From Stutzerimonas stutzeri KOS6 (GTDB lineage: Bacteria > Pseudomonadota > Gammaproteobacteria > Pseudomonadales > Pseudomonadaceae): 34,894 nucleotides of DNA. The stretch spans positions 2,253,573-2,288,466 of the forward strand of contig NZ_KK020676.1 in NCBI RefSeq assembly GCF_000307775.2, read 5' to 3'. Below the pieces are notes generated by a model. That model was not told the origin of the DNA. It saw only the letters and a program-made list of their open reading frames with translations, and searched no databases. Below are positions 27,170 to 34,894 of this stretch, piece by piece. Position numbers and translations under genes: made by a program. Within the stretch, counting starts at the first letter, position 1; each line of letters begins with the position of its first letter.

Positions 27170-28297
27170 TCAACGCTGGGCGATCGGGACGACCTTGCGC
27201 TGTTCCGGACCGATGTACTCGGCGCTCGGCCGAATGATCCGGTTGTTGCCGCGTTGTTCGAACACATGGGACGCCCAGCCGGTGACACGCGAGCAGACGA
27301 AGATCGGCGTGAACAGCTTGGTGGGGATGCCCATGAAGTGATAAGCCGAGGCATGGTAGAAGTCGGCGTTCGGGAACAGCTTCTTCTGCTCCCACATGGT
27401 TTCGTCGACAGCCACCGAGACCGGGTAGAGCACGGTGTCGCCCACCTCGTCAGCGAGCTTCTTGGCCCAGACCTTGATCACCTCGTTGCGCGGGTCGGAG
27501 ACGCTGTAGATCGCGTGGCCGAAGCCCATGATCTTGTCCTTGCGCTCGAGCATGCCGAGGATCGCTTCGCGAGCCTCTTCCGGGCTCTTCCACTGCTCGA
27601 TCATGTCCATCGCCGCTTCGTTGGCGCCGCCATGCAGCGGGCCGCGCAGCGAACCGATGGCGCCGGTCACGCACGAATAGAGGTCGGACAGGGTCGAGGC
27701 GCAGACGCGCGAGGTGAAGGTCGAGGCGTTGAACTCGTGCTCGGCGTAGAGGATCAACGAGACGTTCATCACCTTGACGTGCAGGTCGCTTGGCTTCTTG
27801 TCGTGCAACAGCGCGAGGAAATGCCCACCGAGGGTGTCTTCGTCGCTGCTACAGTCGATGCGCACACCGTCGTGGGTGAAGCGGTACCAGTAGCACATGA
27901 TCGCCGGGAAGGCGGCCATCAGGCGCTCGGCCACATCGCGCTGCTGATCGAAGCTGAGCTCCGGCTCCAGGGTGCCGAGCACCGACGAACCGGTGCGCAT
28001 CACATCCATCGGATGGGCGCTGGCCGGAATACGCTCCAGCACTTCCTTCAGCGCCTGCGGCAGGTCGCGAAGGGTCTTCAGGCGACTCTTGTAGTCGGCC
28101 AGTTGCTGAACGGTGGGCAGCTCACCGTAGAACAGCAGGTAGGCCACTTCTTCGAAATCGCACTCGGCCGCGAGGTCGCGTACGTCATAGCCACGGTAGG
28201 TCAGCCCGGCGCCGGTCTTGCCGACGGTACACAGGGCGGTCTGTCCGGCGATCTGTCCCCGCAGGCCCGCGCCGCTCAGTACTTTTGCTTCAGCCAT
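27170..28297 (-). CDS. prpC: 2-methylcitrate synthase
   Basis: Condenses propionyl-CoA with oxaloacetate to 2-methylcitrate. It is a 375-residue member of the citrate synthase family of the short, Gram-positive-like type. The catalytic triad is His222 (GPLHGGANEA), His261 (GFGHAIYSV) and Asp312 (NADFYHASAY). ATG 28297 (MAEAKVLSGAG) is used because AAGGAG lies 6 bases upstream. An earlier in-frame ATG at 28339 would overlap the prpB-prpC junction and lacks family sequence. Second enzyme gene of the operon, downstream of prpB. Confidence 0.96.
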   Translation of the reverse strand: MAEAKVLSGAGLRGQIAGQTALCTVGKTGAGLTYRGYDVRDLAAECDFEEVAYLLFYGELPTVQQLADYKSRLKTLRDLPQALKEVLERIPASAHPMDVMRTGSSVLGTLEPELSFDQQRDVAERLMAAFPAIMCYWYRFTHDGVRIDCSSDEDTLGGHFLALLHDKKPSDLHVKVMNVSLILYAEHEFNASTFTSRVCASTLSDLYSCVTGAIGSLRGPLHGGANEAAMDMIEQWKSPEEAREAILGMLERKDKIMGFGHAIYSVSDPRNEVIKVWAKKLADEVGDTVLYPVSVAVDETMWEQKKLFPNADFYHASAYHFMGIPTKLFTPIFVCSRVTGWASHVFEQRGNNRIIRPSAEYIGPEQRKVVPIAQR

Positions 28298-28355
28298 TGC
28301 TATCTCCTTCTTGGATTTGTTCTGGATACTGCAAATCACGTCGAAAATGGATCAG

Positions 28356-28383
28356 AAAAGCCCCGATGGCAAACCCGCCGGGG
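28356..28383 (-). repeat. Hairpin between prpB and prpC
   Basis: CCCCG (28361-28365) and CGGGG (28379-28383) pair around a 13-base loop that itself holds a smaller GGC/GCC pairing. On the minus strand TTTT (28359-28356) follows closely. This is a weak terminator or attenuator-like hairpin that could reduce expression downstream of prpB. Confidence 0.4.
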
Positions 28384-28392
28384 TTGCCTCAC

Positions 28393-29280
28393 TCAGTTCT
28401 TCTTCTGGGCGAACAGCGCATCGAGGTGCTGCTCGAATGCGTGATAGTTGATGCGATCGTAGAGCTCCATCCGGGTCTGCATGGTGTCGATCACATTCTT
28501 CTGCGTGCCATCACGGCGCAGCGCGGTGTAGACGTTTTCCGCTGCCTTGTTCATGGCGCGGAAGGCCGACAGTGGGTACAGCACCAGGGAAACGTCGACG
28601 CTGGCCAGCTCTTCGGTGGTGTACAGCGGCGTGGCACCGAATTCGGTGATGTTGGCCAGGATCGGCGCCTGCACCCGATCCGCGAAGGTCTTGTACATCG
28701 CCAGTTCGGTGATGGCCTCGGGGAAGATCATGTCCGCCCCGGCCTCGATGCAGGCGGCGGCACGATCCAGCGCGGCGTTCAGGCCTTCCACCGCCAGCGC
28801 GTCGGTGCGCGCCATGATCACGAAGCTGTCGTCGGTACGTGCGTCGACGGCGGCCTTGATGCGGTCGACCATCTCCTGCTGCGAGACGATTTCCTTATTC
28901 GGGCGATGACCGCAGCGCTTGGCGCCGACCTGATCCTCGATATGGATCGCCGCCGCACCGAACTTGATCATCGACTTCACCGTGCGCGCCACGTTGAAGG
29001 CCGAGGAGCCGAAGCCGGTGTCGACATCGACCAGCAGCGGCAGGTCGCAGACATCGGTGATGCGACGCACGTCGGTGAGCACGTCGTCGAGCCCGGTGAT
29101 GCCGAGATCCGGCAGGCCCAGCGAGCCGGCCGCAACGCCGCCACCGGACAGGTAGATGGCCTTGAAGCCGGCGCGCTTGGCCAGCAGCGCATGGTTGGCG
29201 TTGATCGCACCGACGACCTGCAGCGGATGTTCACTGGCCACGGCGTCACGAAAACGCTGACCGGCAGAAGGTTGAGTCAT
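28393..29280 (-). CDS. prpB: 2-methylisocitrate lyase
   Basis: Splits 2-methylisocitrate into pyruvate and succinate, the last step of the methylcitrate cycle. The 295-residue protein belongs to the isocitrate lyase / PEP mutase barrel family. The catalytic loop KRCGH lies at residues 121-125 with Cys123 as the acid. LVDVDTGFG (83-91) and IHIEDQ (112-117) supply Mg2+ ligands, and a conserved ARTDA segment follows. The length is normal. Its ATG overlaps the stop of the GntR gene (ATGA), so the regulator and enzyme are coupled. Confidence 0.97.
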   Translation of the reverse strand: MTQPSAGQRFRDAVASEHPLQVVGAINANHALLAKRAGFKAIYLSGGGVAAGSLGLPDLGITGLDDVLTDVRRITDVCDLPLLVDVDTGFGSSAFNVARTVKSMIKFGAAAIHIEDQVGAKRCGHRPNKEIVSQQEMVDRIKAAVDARTDDSFVIMARTDALAVEGLNAALDRAAACIEAGADMIFPEAITELAMYKTFADRVQAPILANITEFGATPLYTTEELASVDVSLVLYPLSAFRAMNKAAENVYTALRRDGTQKNVIDTMQTRMELYDRINYHAFEQHLDALFAQKKN

Positions 29281-30005
29281 GCATTACCCCTTTCATCTGG
29301 TGTTTGCTCTAGAGCGCCCTTGAAGTGACGCTCGACATTACGCTTGGAAGCGGCGATGTGACGGCGCATCAACAGTTCCGCCAGCTCACCATCACGCTCG
29401 GCGATGGCATCGAGAATTCGGTGGTGTTCGGCGAAGGCCTGGTGCGGCCGGTTCGGCGTGGTGGAAAACTGGATGCGGTACATGCGCACCAGCTGGTAGA
29501 GCTCGTCGCAGAGCAGCTTGGCCAGCGTGCGGTTGCCGCTGCCCTGGATGATCCGGTAGTGGAAATCGAAGTCGCCTTCCTGCTGGTAGTAGCCGACGCC
29601 GGCCTGAAACGCCTCGTCGCGCTCGTGGGTGCTCAGCACACGCCGCAGGTCATCGATCTCAGCCTCGCTCATGCGTTCGGCAGCCAGGCGACAGGCCATG
29701 CCCTCCAGCGACTCGCGAATCTCGTAAAGCTCGATCAGCTCGGCATGGCTGAGCGACACCACCCGCGCCCCGACATGCGGCACACGAACCAGCAATTTCT
29801 GCCCTTCCAGGCGATGTATCGCCTCGCGCAGCGGCCCGCGGCTGATGCCATAGGTACGCGCCAGCTCAGGCTCGGAAATCTTGCTGCCCGGCGCGATCTC
29901 TCCCTTGACGATCGCGGCCTGTATCAGGCGAAAGACATGCTCGGCCAGCGTTCCACTGTCGATCGATTGCGCCGCCGGGTGAATTTCAAGTGTATCCAGC
30001 ATCAT
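29277..30005 (-). CDS. GntR-family (FCD) regulator of the methylcitrate operon
   Basis: A 242-residue transcription factor. An N-terminal winged helix (about residues 18-80: [21 protein letters not shown], then [21 protein letters not shown]) is followed by an all-helical FCD ligand domain with metal-site type Asp/His residues ([33 protein letters not shown]). It is the first gene of the prp operon, so autoregulation and control by a methylcitrate-cycle intermediate are likely (inference). The start is ATG 30005 or 30002; a TTG at 30014 also fits the frame. The start codon overlaps a perfect palindrome that is probably the operator. Confidence 0.9.
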   Translation of the reverse strand: MMLDTLEIHPAAQSIDSGTLAEHVFRLIQAAIVKGEIAPGSKISEPELARTYGISRGPLREAIHRLEGQKLLVRVPHVGARVVSLSHAELIELYEIRESLEGMACRLAAERMSEAEIDDLRRVLSTHERDEAFQAGVGYYQQEGDFDFHYRIIQGSGNRTLAKLLCDELYQLVRMYRIQFSTTPNRPHQAFAEHHRILDAIAERDGELAELLMRRHIAASKRNVERHFKGALEQTPDERGNA

Positions 30006-30015
30006 TGTCGACAAT
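30004..30015. promoter_or_regulatory. Probable GntR operator overlapping the regulator's start
   Basis: ATTGTCGACAAT, a perfect 12-base palindrome of the TTGTC-GACAA class bound by FCD-type GntR regulators. It overlaps the start codon of the regulator gene, suggesting autorepression. A second copy lies at 30079-30088. Confidence 0.6.
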
Positions 30016-30078
30016 CGTTATTTGAGTTCGCCGAAACTACGCCGCATTACTCACATGGTCAACAGGAGGCCCGTACAG

Positions 30079-30088
30079 ATTGTCGACA
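30079..30088. promoter_or_regulatory. Second GntR half-perfect operator
   Basis: ATTGTCGACA followed by CT: the first 10 bases of the palindrome at 30004-30015, 75 bp away (about seven helical turns). The pair could support looping or a repressor cluster over the prp promoter. No -35/-10 pair for the operon was identified with confidence between them. Confidence 0.5.
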
Positions 30089-30273
30089 CTTTTACTAAAG
30101 TCGTAATCACAGGGAACACGGAGCACGACCCATGGCCTGCCATTGTCCCGACTCGAAACCAGCATGCTAGAATGCCAGCCTTTCGCGCCCAGCTCGCTCG
30201 CCCGCTATCGCAACCAGACGCGCCTGGCCTTACATCAGCTCGTTCCGTTCCTTCCCTCAAGACAACAGGTTCC

Positions 30274-30810
30274 ATGAGAGTCAAAGCCCTTTTTCTGCTG
30301 CTCTGCGTATCGATCCTGCCCACGACCAGCCTAGCCAACAACAACACGATCTATGGCCTGAACGAATACGTCGGGCTACCCGATTTCGGCCTTGAGGTAG
30401 AAGCCAAGCTGGACACCGGCGCACAGACCGCGTCGCTCAGCGCCCGTGATATCGAGCGTTTCAAGCGCGGCGGCGAACCCTGGGTGCGCTTCTATCTGGC
30501 GCTGGACGACGCTCATTCCCATCCCATCGAACGCCCACTGACGCGTATCAGCAAGATCAAGCGGCGAGCCGGCGACTTCGATCCGGAAGAGGAAAAGACC
30601 TATACGGCGCGCCCGGTCATCGAGCTCGATCTGTGCATGGGCAAGGCAAAACGCACCATTGAAGTGAACCTCACGGATCGTAGCGCTTTCCAATACCCAC
30701 TTTTGATCGGTTCCGATGCGCTCACCCGCTTCGGCGCCCTGGTAGACCCAGGTCGCACCTTCACTGCCGGCACCCCCGGCTGCCTCAACGAATCTGACGC
30801 TGACGAGTAA
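30274..30810 (+). CDS. Exported retropepsin-like 'ATP-dependent zinc protease' protein
   Basis: A 178-residue protein of the family annotated as ATP-dependent zinc protease (Zn_protease, PF05618). Residues 1-21 (MRVKALFLLLCVSILPTTSLA) form a signal peptide, so it acts in the periplasm. The core has the aspartic-protease-like motif AKLDTGAQTASL, with Asp47-Thr-Gly, and the C-terminal signature PLLIGSDALTRFGALVDPGRTF. No classical zinc-protease HExxH is visible, so the name is probably misleading (inference). Although the frame is open from 30022, ATG 30274 is chosen for the signal peptide and a CAGG site upstream. It is followed after 4 bases by the transglutaminase-like membrane gene. Confidence 0.9.
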   Translation: MRVKALFLLLCVSILPTTSLANNNTIYGLNEYVGLPDFGLEVEAKLDTGAQTASLSARDIERFKRGGEPWVRFYLALDDAHSHPIERPLTRISKIKRRAGDFDPEEEKTYTARPVIELDLCMGKAKRTIEVNLTDRSAFQYPLLIGSDALTRFGALVDPGRTFTAGTPGCLNESDADE

Positions 30811-30814
30811 CCCC

Positions 30815-32341
30815 ATGCGCGCTCTCACCCTGCATCTGAAAGTCCTGATCTTCCTGCTCGTCGCACTGGGAGTGTCGATCACCGCCTACCAGATATTCGT
30901 ACTCGGCATTCCGGTTACAGAAGACGAAACCGACGACCTGTGGAACATCGATGCCAAGATCGAATTCCAGGCCAGCCCGCGCGAGCCGGTCAAGCTGCAG
31001 ATGTACGTACCGCCGCTGAACCAGGAATTCGTCAGCCTCAACGAGAGCTTCATTTCCAACAACTACGGCGTCAGCATCAATCGGGCCGACGGCAACCGTC
31101 GCGTCACCTGGTCGGCGCGCCGGGCCAGTGGCAATCAGACTCTCTATTACCGCCTTGTGCTGACCAAGCGCTACAGCGGCGAACAAACCAAGTCGACCGG
31201 CCCGATCTTCCGCGACAGCATCCCGGTCGAAGGCCCGGAGAAGATCGCCGCGGAAGCCTTGCTTTCACCCATCCGCCAGCATTCGGCCGATGTCGAAACC
31301 TTCATCAGCGAAGCCATCAAGCGGGTGAACAACCCCAATGATGACAACGTCAAGCTGCTGCTTGGCGGCGATGCATCCATTGCCAACAAGGCAAGTGTCA
31401 TCGAGCTGCTGCTGTCCATTGCCCACGTTCCGATGGAGCGGGTGCATACCGTGCGCCTGAACGCCGATCAGCCGCAGACACCCGAACTCTGGCTACGCAG
31501 CTTCAATGGCGACAAGTGGCTGTACTTCAATCCAGGTACCGGCGAACAGGGCCTGCCGACTGACCGCCTGGTCTGGTGGACCGGTGACGAGCCGCTGGTC
31601 AACCTGGAGGGTGGCCGCAATCCGCAGGTCACCTTCACGCTCAACAACAGCGAGATGAATGCCATCCGCCTGGCCAAGCTGACCGACGAAAATACCGACG
31701 CGGACTTCCTCGAATACTCGCTCTACGGCCTGCCGCTGCAAACGCAGCAGACCTACCAGATCATGATCATGATTCCGATCGGCGTGCTGGTGATCCTGAT
31801 TCTGCGCAACCTCGGCGGCCTGCAGACCCTGGGCACGTTCACCCCGGTACTGATCGCCCTGGCGTTCCGCGAAACCCAGATCGGCTTCGGCATCATCCTG
31901 TTCACACTGATCACGGCACTCGGCCTGTCCCTGCGCTCGTACCTGGAACACCTAAAGCTGCAGATGCTGCCGCGCCTGTCGGTGGTACTGACGTTCGTCG
32001 TGGTACTGATCGCTGTCATCAGCCTGCTCAGCCACAAGCTCGGCCTCGAGCGCGGGCTTTCGGTGTCGCTGTTCCCGATGGTGATCCTGACCATGACCAT
32101 CGAACGCCTGTCGATCACCTGGGAAGAACGCGGCGGCGGCCATGCCTTCAAGGTGGCGGTCGGCACCCTGATCGCCGCAAGCCTGGCGTTCATGCTGATG
32201 AACATCCAGGCGCTGACCTACTTCATCTTCACCTTCCCGGCGGTGCTGTTGATCATGGTGGGCTTCATGCTGGCGATGGGTCGCTACCGCGGCTACCGCC
32301 TGACCGAGCTGTTCCGCTTCAAAGCCTTTCTGAAGGATTGA
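30815..32341 (+). CDS. Inactive-transglutaminase / seven-helix membrane protein (UUP1 type)
   Basis: A 508-residue inner-membrane protein. One N-terminal helix (about residues 7-29) leads to a periplasmic domain of about 280 residues resembling a transglutaminase fold without the catalytic Cys. I see no cysteine in the fold, and segments such as ANKASVIELLLSIAHVP and WLYFNPGTGEQGLP correspond to the family's degenerate core. From about residue 313 on, seven hydrophobic helices follow (MIMIPIGVLVILILRNLGGL, FGIILFTLITALGL, VVLTFVVVLIAVISLL and others). This is the Transglut_i_TM plus 7TM_transglut architecture (NCBI name UUP1). Middle gene of a three-gene operon; the next start is 3 bases after its stop. 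Confidence 0.9.
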   Translation: MRALTLHLKVLIFLLVALGVSITAYQIFVLGIPVTEDETDDLWNIDAKIEFQASPREPVKLQMYVPPLNQEFVSLNESFISNNYGVSINRADGNRRVTWSARRASGNQTLYYRLVLTKRYSGEQTKSTGPIFRDSIPVEGPEKIAAEALLSPIRQHSADVETFISEAIKRVNNPNDDNVKLLLGGDASIANKASVIELLLSIAHVPMERVHTVRLNADQPQTPELWLRSFNGDKWLYFNPGTGEQGLPTDRLVWWTGDEPLVNLEGGRNPQVTFTLNNSEMNAIRLAKLTDENTDADFLEYSLYGLPLQTQQTYQIMIMIPIGVLVILILRNLGGLQTLGTFTPVLIALAFRETQIGFGIILFTLITALGLSLRSYLEHLKLQMLPRLSVVLTFVVVLIAVISLLSHKLGLERGLSVSLFPMVILTMTIERLSITWEERGGGHAFKVAVGTLIAASLAFMLMNIQALTYFIFTFPAVLLIMVGFMLAMGRYRGYRLTELFRFKAFLKD

Positions 32342-32344
32342 GCC

Positions 32345-33328
32345 ATGTTCGGTCTGATCAAGACGTGGAAGGCCCTGGAAGCCAAGGGCATCATGGGCAT
32401 CAACCGCCGCAACGCGGATTACGTGCTCAAGTACAACAAGCGCAACCTGTACCCGATCGTCGATGACAAGATCATCACCAAGCAGCGCGCCATCGAAGCC
32501 GGCATTCACGTACCGGAGATGTACGGCATCATCGAGACCGAAAAGGACATCGACAAGCTCAAGGAGATCGTCAAGGATCACACCGATTTCGTCGTCAAGC
32601 CCGCCCAGGGTGCCGGCGGCGACGGCATCCTGGTGATCGCCGACCGCTTCGAGGGCCGCTACAAGACCGTCTCCGGCAAGATCATGGCCCATGAGGAGAT
32701 CGAGCATCAGATCTCCAATATCCTCACCGGCCTGTATTCGCTCGGCGGGCATCGTGATCGCGCACTGATCGAGTATCGCGTCACCCCGGACCCGATCTTC
32801 AAGAGCATCAGCTACGAAGGCGTCCCGGATATCCGCATCATCGTGCTGATGGGCTATCCGGTGATGGCCATGCTGCGTCTGCCGACACGCCAGTCCGGCG
32901 GCAAGGCCAACCTCCATCAGGGCGCCATCGGCGTCGGCGTGGACCTGGCTACCGGCATCACGCTACGCGGCACCTGGCTGAACAACAAGATCACCAAGCA
33001 CCCGGACACCACCAATGCGGTGGATGGCGTACAGCTGCCGAACTGGGACGGCTTCATGAAGCTTGCCGCCGGCTGTTACGAGCTCTGTGGGCTCGGCTAT
33101 ATCGGTGTCGACATGGTGCTCGACCAGGACAAGGGGCCGTTGATTCTCGAACTCAACGCCCGCCCGGGCCTGAACATCCAGATCGCCAACGACTGCGGCC
33201 TGACGCACCGGGCGCACGCGGTCGAGAACCGCCTGGCCGAACTCAAGGACAAAGGCATCCAGGAAACGCCGGAGGAACGCGTGAAGTTCTCTCAGGAGCT
33301 CTTCGGACACGTTCCGCCTCACGCCTGA
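32345..33328 (+). CDS. ATP-grasp alpha-L-glutamate ligase-like enzyme
   Basis: A 327-residue cytosolic ATP-grasp protein, related to RimK but of the separate 'alpha-L-glutamate ligase-like' group (ATPgrasp_ST). Visible are FVVKPAQGAGGDGILVI (nucleotide loop with Lys), MAHEEIEHQISNILTG, DIRIIVLMGYPVMAMLRLP and the metal site LILELNARPGLNIQIAN. It should form an amide or peptide bond to an amino group using ATP; the substrate is unknown. Its operon partners are an exported protease and a seven-helix protein with a dead transglutaminase domain. Comparative work on amidoligases proposed that such sets make or process a modified peptide. Confidence 0.9.
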   Translation: MFGLIKTWKALEAKGIMGINRRNADYVLKYNKRNLYPIVDDKIITKQRAIEAGIHVPEMYGIIETEKDIDKLKEIVKDHTDFVVKPAQGAGGDGILVIADRFEGRYKTVSGKIMAHEEIEHQISNILTGLYSLGGHRDRALIEYRVTPDPIFKSISYEGVPDIRIIVLMGYPVMAMLRLPTRQSGGKANLHQGAIGVGVDLATGITLRGTWLNNKITKHPDTTNAVDGVQLPNWDGFMKLAAGCYELCGLGYIGVDMVLDQDKGPLILELNARPGLNIQIANDCGLTHRAHAVENRLAELKDKGIQETPEERVKFSQELFGHVPPHA

Positions 33329-33340
33329 ATGACCTGAACC

Positions 33341-33369
33341 GGCCGCCCGCGTATCCTCGCGGGCTGGCC
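33341..33369 (+). terminator. Hairpin after the ATP-grasp gene
   Basis: GGCCGCCCGCG (33341-33351) and CGCGGGCTGGCC (33358-33369) pair with one mismatch around TATCCT. There is no T run, so its strength as a terminator is uncertain, but it marks the end of the three-gene operon. Confidence 0.5.
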
Positions 33370-33385
33370 CTCATCGATTCCGCCC

Positions 33386-34726
33386 ATGCCCACCTGCACG
33401 CTGCATGCCCTGCCCTATCGGGCCGATCCCGCCCACTGGTTCGAACGCATCCGCCATGCCCCCGGCGCGATCCTGCTCGATTCGGGCAGACCGAAAGCCG
33501 ACCGTGGGCGCTTCGACATACTCAGCGCCTGGCCGCTGAGCGTGCTCGAGCCTGGTGCCGATGAGTCGGGGCGCGACTTCCTGCAGCGCCTGCGTCAGGC
33601 ATTGAGCCGGCTGGGCGAGACCAACCCGCCAGAAGGTTGCGAACTGCCCTTCGTCGGCGGTCTGATCGGCCTGCTCAGCTACGACTTCGGCGAGCGCCTG
33701 GAGACCCTACCCCAGCGCGCGACGGACGACAGCGGCCTGCCGCTGGCTCGCTTTGGACTCTACAGCTGGGCACTGATCAGCGATCACCAGCGACAGACCA
33801 GCCAGCTACTGTTTCACCCGGCAACGCCCGATGCCGAGCGTGAGCGGCTGATCGCCCTGTTCGGGTCTGTCGCCGCCAGGCAACCGGCGCCGTTCAGATT
33901 GCTCGGACGTTTTACCGCCGATCTCAGCGTGGATGCCTATCGCCAGGGCGTCGAACGTATCCAGGCCTATATCCAGGCGGGTGACTGCTATCAGGTCAAT
34001 TTCACGCAACGCTTTCGCGCTGAATGCTCTGGCGATGCCTGGACAGCCTACTGCGCACTCCGGGCCGCCTGCCCGACCCCTTATGCGGGATTCGTCGCGC
34101 TCGAACAGGGCGCCATTGCCAGCCTTTCACCGGAGCGCTTCCTGCGCCTGCGCCAGGGGGCGGTCGAGACCCGCCCGATCAAGGGCACGCGGCCACGGGG
34201 CCACGACGAGCGAAGTGACAGCGCACAAGCCCAGGCGCTGCTCGCCAGCGAGAAGGACCGCGCCGAGAACCTGATGATCGTCGACTTGCTGCGCAACGAC
34301 CTCGGACGCAGCTGTCGAATCGGCAGCGTGCGCGTCCCCCAGCTTTTCGCCCTGGAGAGCTATCCCAACGTCCATCACCTGGTGAGCTGCGTGACCGGGG
34401 AACTGGCCGATAGCCAGGATGCGTTCGACCTGCTGGCCGGCAGCTTTCCCGGCGGCTCGATCACCGGGGCGCCGAAGATTCGCGCGATGCAGATCATCGA
34501 CGAGCTGGAGCCCACCCGCCGAGCGATCTACTGCGGCTCGCTGCTCTACATAGATGTCAGGGGCGAAATGGACAGTTCCATTGCCATTCGAACGCTGCTC
34601 ATCCGTGACGGACTGGCCTCTTGCTGGGGCGGCGGCGGCATCGTCGCCGATTCCGACTGGCAGGCGGAGTACCAGGAATCGATCGACAAGGTGAGCGTTC
34701 TGCTGAGAACGCTGGAAGGGCTTTAG
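33386..34726 (+). CDS. pabB: Aminodeoxychorismate synthase component I
   Basis: Aminates chorismate to 4-amino-4-deoxychorismate for p-aminobenzoate and folate, with ammonia from PabA. The 446-residue protein is a chorismate-utilising enzyme. The catalytic motif PIKGT carries Lys266, which distinguishes PabB from the TrpE consensus PIAGT. DLLRNDLGR, the SFPGGSITGAPKIRAMQII stretch and the C-terminal GGGIVADS segment are complete. The start ATG 33386 has no good ribosome site. It follows the three-gene ATP-grasp operon on the same strand and is the second folate gene of the window. Confidence 0.95.
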   Translation: MPTCTLHALPYRADPAHWFERIRHAPGAILLDSGRPKADRGRFDILSAWPLSVLEPGADESGRDFLQRLRQALSRLGETNPPEGCELPFVGGLIGLLSYDFGERLETLPQRATDDSGLPLARFGLYSWALISDHQRQTSQLLFHPATPDAERERLIALFGSVAARQPAPFRLLGRFTADLSVDAYRQGVERIQAYIQAGDCYQVNFTQRFRAECSGDAWTAYCALRAACPTPYAGFVALEQGAIASLSPERFLRLRQGAVETRPIKGTRPRGHDERSDSAQAQALLASEKDRAENLMIVDLLRNDLGRSCRIGSVRVPQLFALESYPNVHHLVSCVTGELADSQDAFDLLAGSFPGGSITGAPKIRAMQIIDELEPTRRAIYCGSLLYIDVRGEMDSSIAIRTLLIRDGLASCWGGGGIVADSDWQAEYQESIDKVSVLLRTLEGL

Positions 34727-34740
34727 GCTGCAAGCTGGCG

Positions 34741-34892
34741 CGAATCAATGGCGCGGCCGAGGCATCCGTCAGGTTTTTCCCGTGTCCCAGCCCAACGCAA
34801 CGACAGGCCAGGATTTGGTGGGCTGAAGCCCACCCTACGGATTGCAAGCGAATCAAAAGCGCGGCCGAGGCATCCGTCAAGTTTTTCCCGTA
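34741..34892. repeat. Direct repeat with 108-bp period
   Basis: A unit starting CGAATCAA and containing GCGCGGCCGAGGCATCCGTC and GTTTTTCCCGT occurs at 34741-34783 and again at 34849-34892, with one small change and a 1-base length difference. It is read through by a spurious minus-strand frame. It may continue past the window edge. It follows pabB directly and looks like a dispersed intergenic repeat of this lineage. Confidence 0.7.
34817..34840. repeat. REP-like hairpin
   Basis: GGTGGGCT (34817-34824) and AGCCCACC (34827-34834) pair, followed by CTACGG. The CCACCCTACG end is shared with the REPIN-like element at 24405-24480. It sits between the two copies of the 108-bp-period repeat. Confidence 0.65.
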
Positions 34893-34894
34893 TT

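Noticed and set aside
24492..27395. 967-codon version of AcnD starting inside prpC
   Set aside because: The extra N-terminal 100 residues overlap prpC and its 3' flank and have no aconitase sequence; ATG 27095 gives the family N-terminus.
34599..34880. Minus-strand frame containing repeated LTDASAA segments
   Set aside because: The frame is produced by the 108-bp-period repeat and overlaps the end of pabB; a repeat artefact rather than a gene.

Overview
The window looks like a chromosomal segment of a Pseudomonas-type gammaproteobacterium, probably of the stutzeri group. The gene order folD-tRNAs / cysS-glnS / ppiB-lpxH / miaE / universal stress protein / DUF1289 / acnB, then oprF-sigX-cmpX-crfX-cmaX-rraA-ppsA-ppsR, follows the Pseudomonas aeruginosa PA1766-PA1796 neighbourhood as I remember it. 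Protein sequences (OprF, SigX, AcnD/PrpF) also fit Pseudomonas. The species assignment is inference.

Layout. Positions 1-3540 are accessory-looking and AT-richer than the rest. They hold the start of a minus-strand gene cut by the window edge, a Cys-rich protein of unknown function, a receiver-only response regulator whose frame crosses a -1 slippery sequence, a FixJ/NarL-type response regulator, and about 1.3 kb without a recognisable gene. This block lies on the 3' side of a minus-strand tRNA cluster (Arg-His-Leu, 3581-3902). From 4176 the window is dense core genome: folD; cysS and glnS (overlapping); ppiB and lpxH (overlapping); miaE; a tandem universal stress protein behind a textbook class II Anr/FNR promoter; a DUF1289 protein; acnB with a 120-nt nested inverted repeat in its leader; the envelope-stress cluster oprF, sigX, cmpX, crfX, cmaX; rraA-like; and the divergent ppsA/ppsR pair for PEP synthesis.

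From 23187 to 30005 lies the methylcitrate operon, read on the minus strand as gntR-prpB-prpC-acnD-prpF. It encodes the AcnD/PrpF version of propionate degradation, and no prpD is present in the window. A palindromic GntR-type operator overlaps the regulator's start codon, a second copy lies 75 bp away, and each of the last three gene junctions carries a hairpin, one of them a REPIN-like element.

From 30274 to 33328 is a tight three-gene operon: an exported retropepsin-like 'ATP-dependent zinc protease', a membrane protein with a degenerate transglutaminase domain plus seven helices (UUP1 type), and an ATP-grasp glutamate-ligase-like enzyme. It is a conserved but functionally undefined peptide-modification system and the best candidate here for undescribed biology. 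pabB follows, and the window ends in a 108-bp-period repeat with a REP-like hairpin.

The genes combine into a few themes: translation and modification (tRNAs, cysS, glnS, miaE), envelope maintenance (lpxH, oprF, sigX, cmpX), C2/C3 carbon flow (acnB, ppsA/ppsR, prp operon) and folate (folD, pabB).
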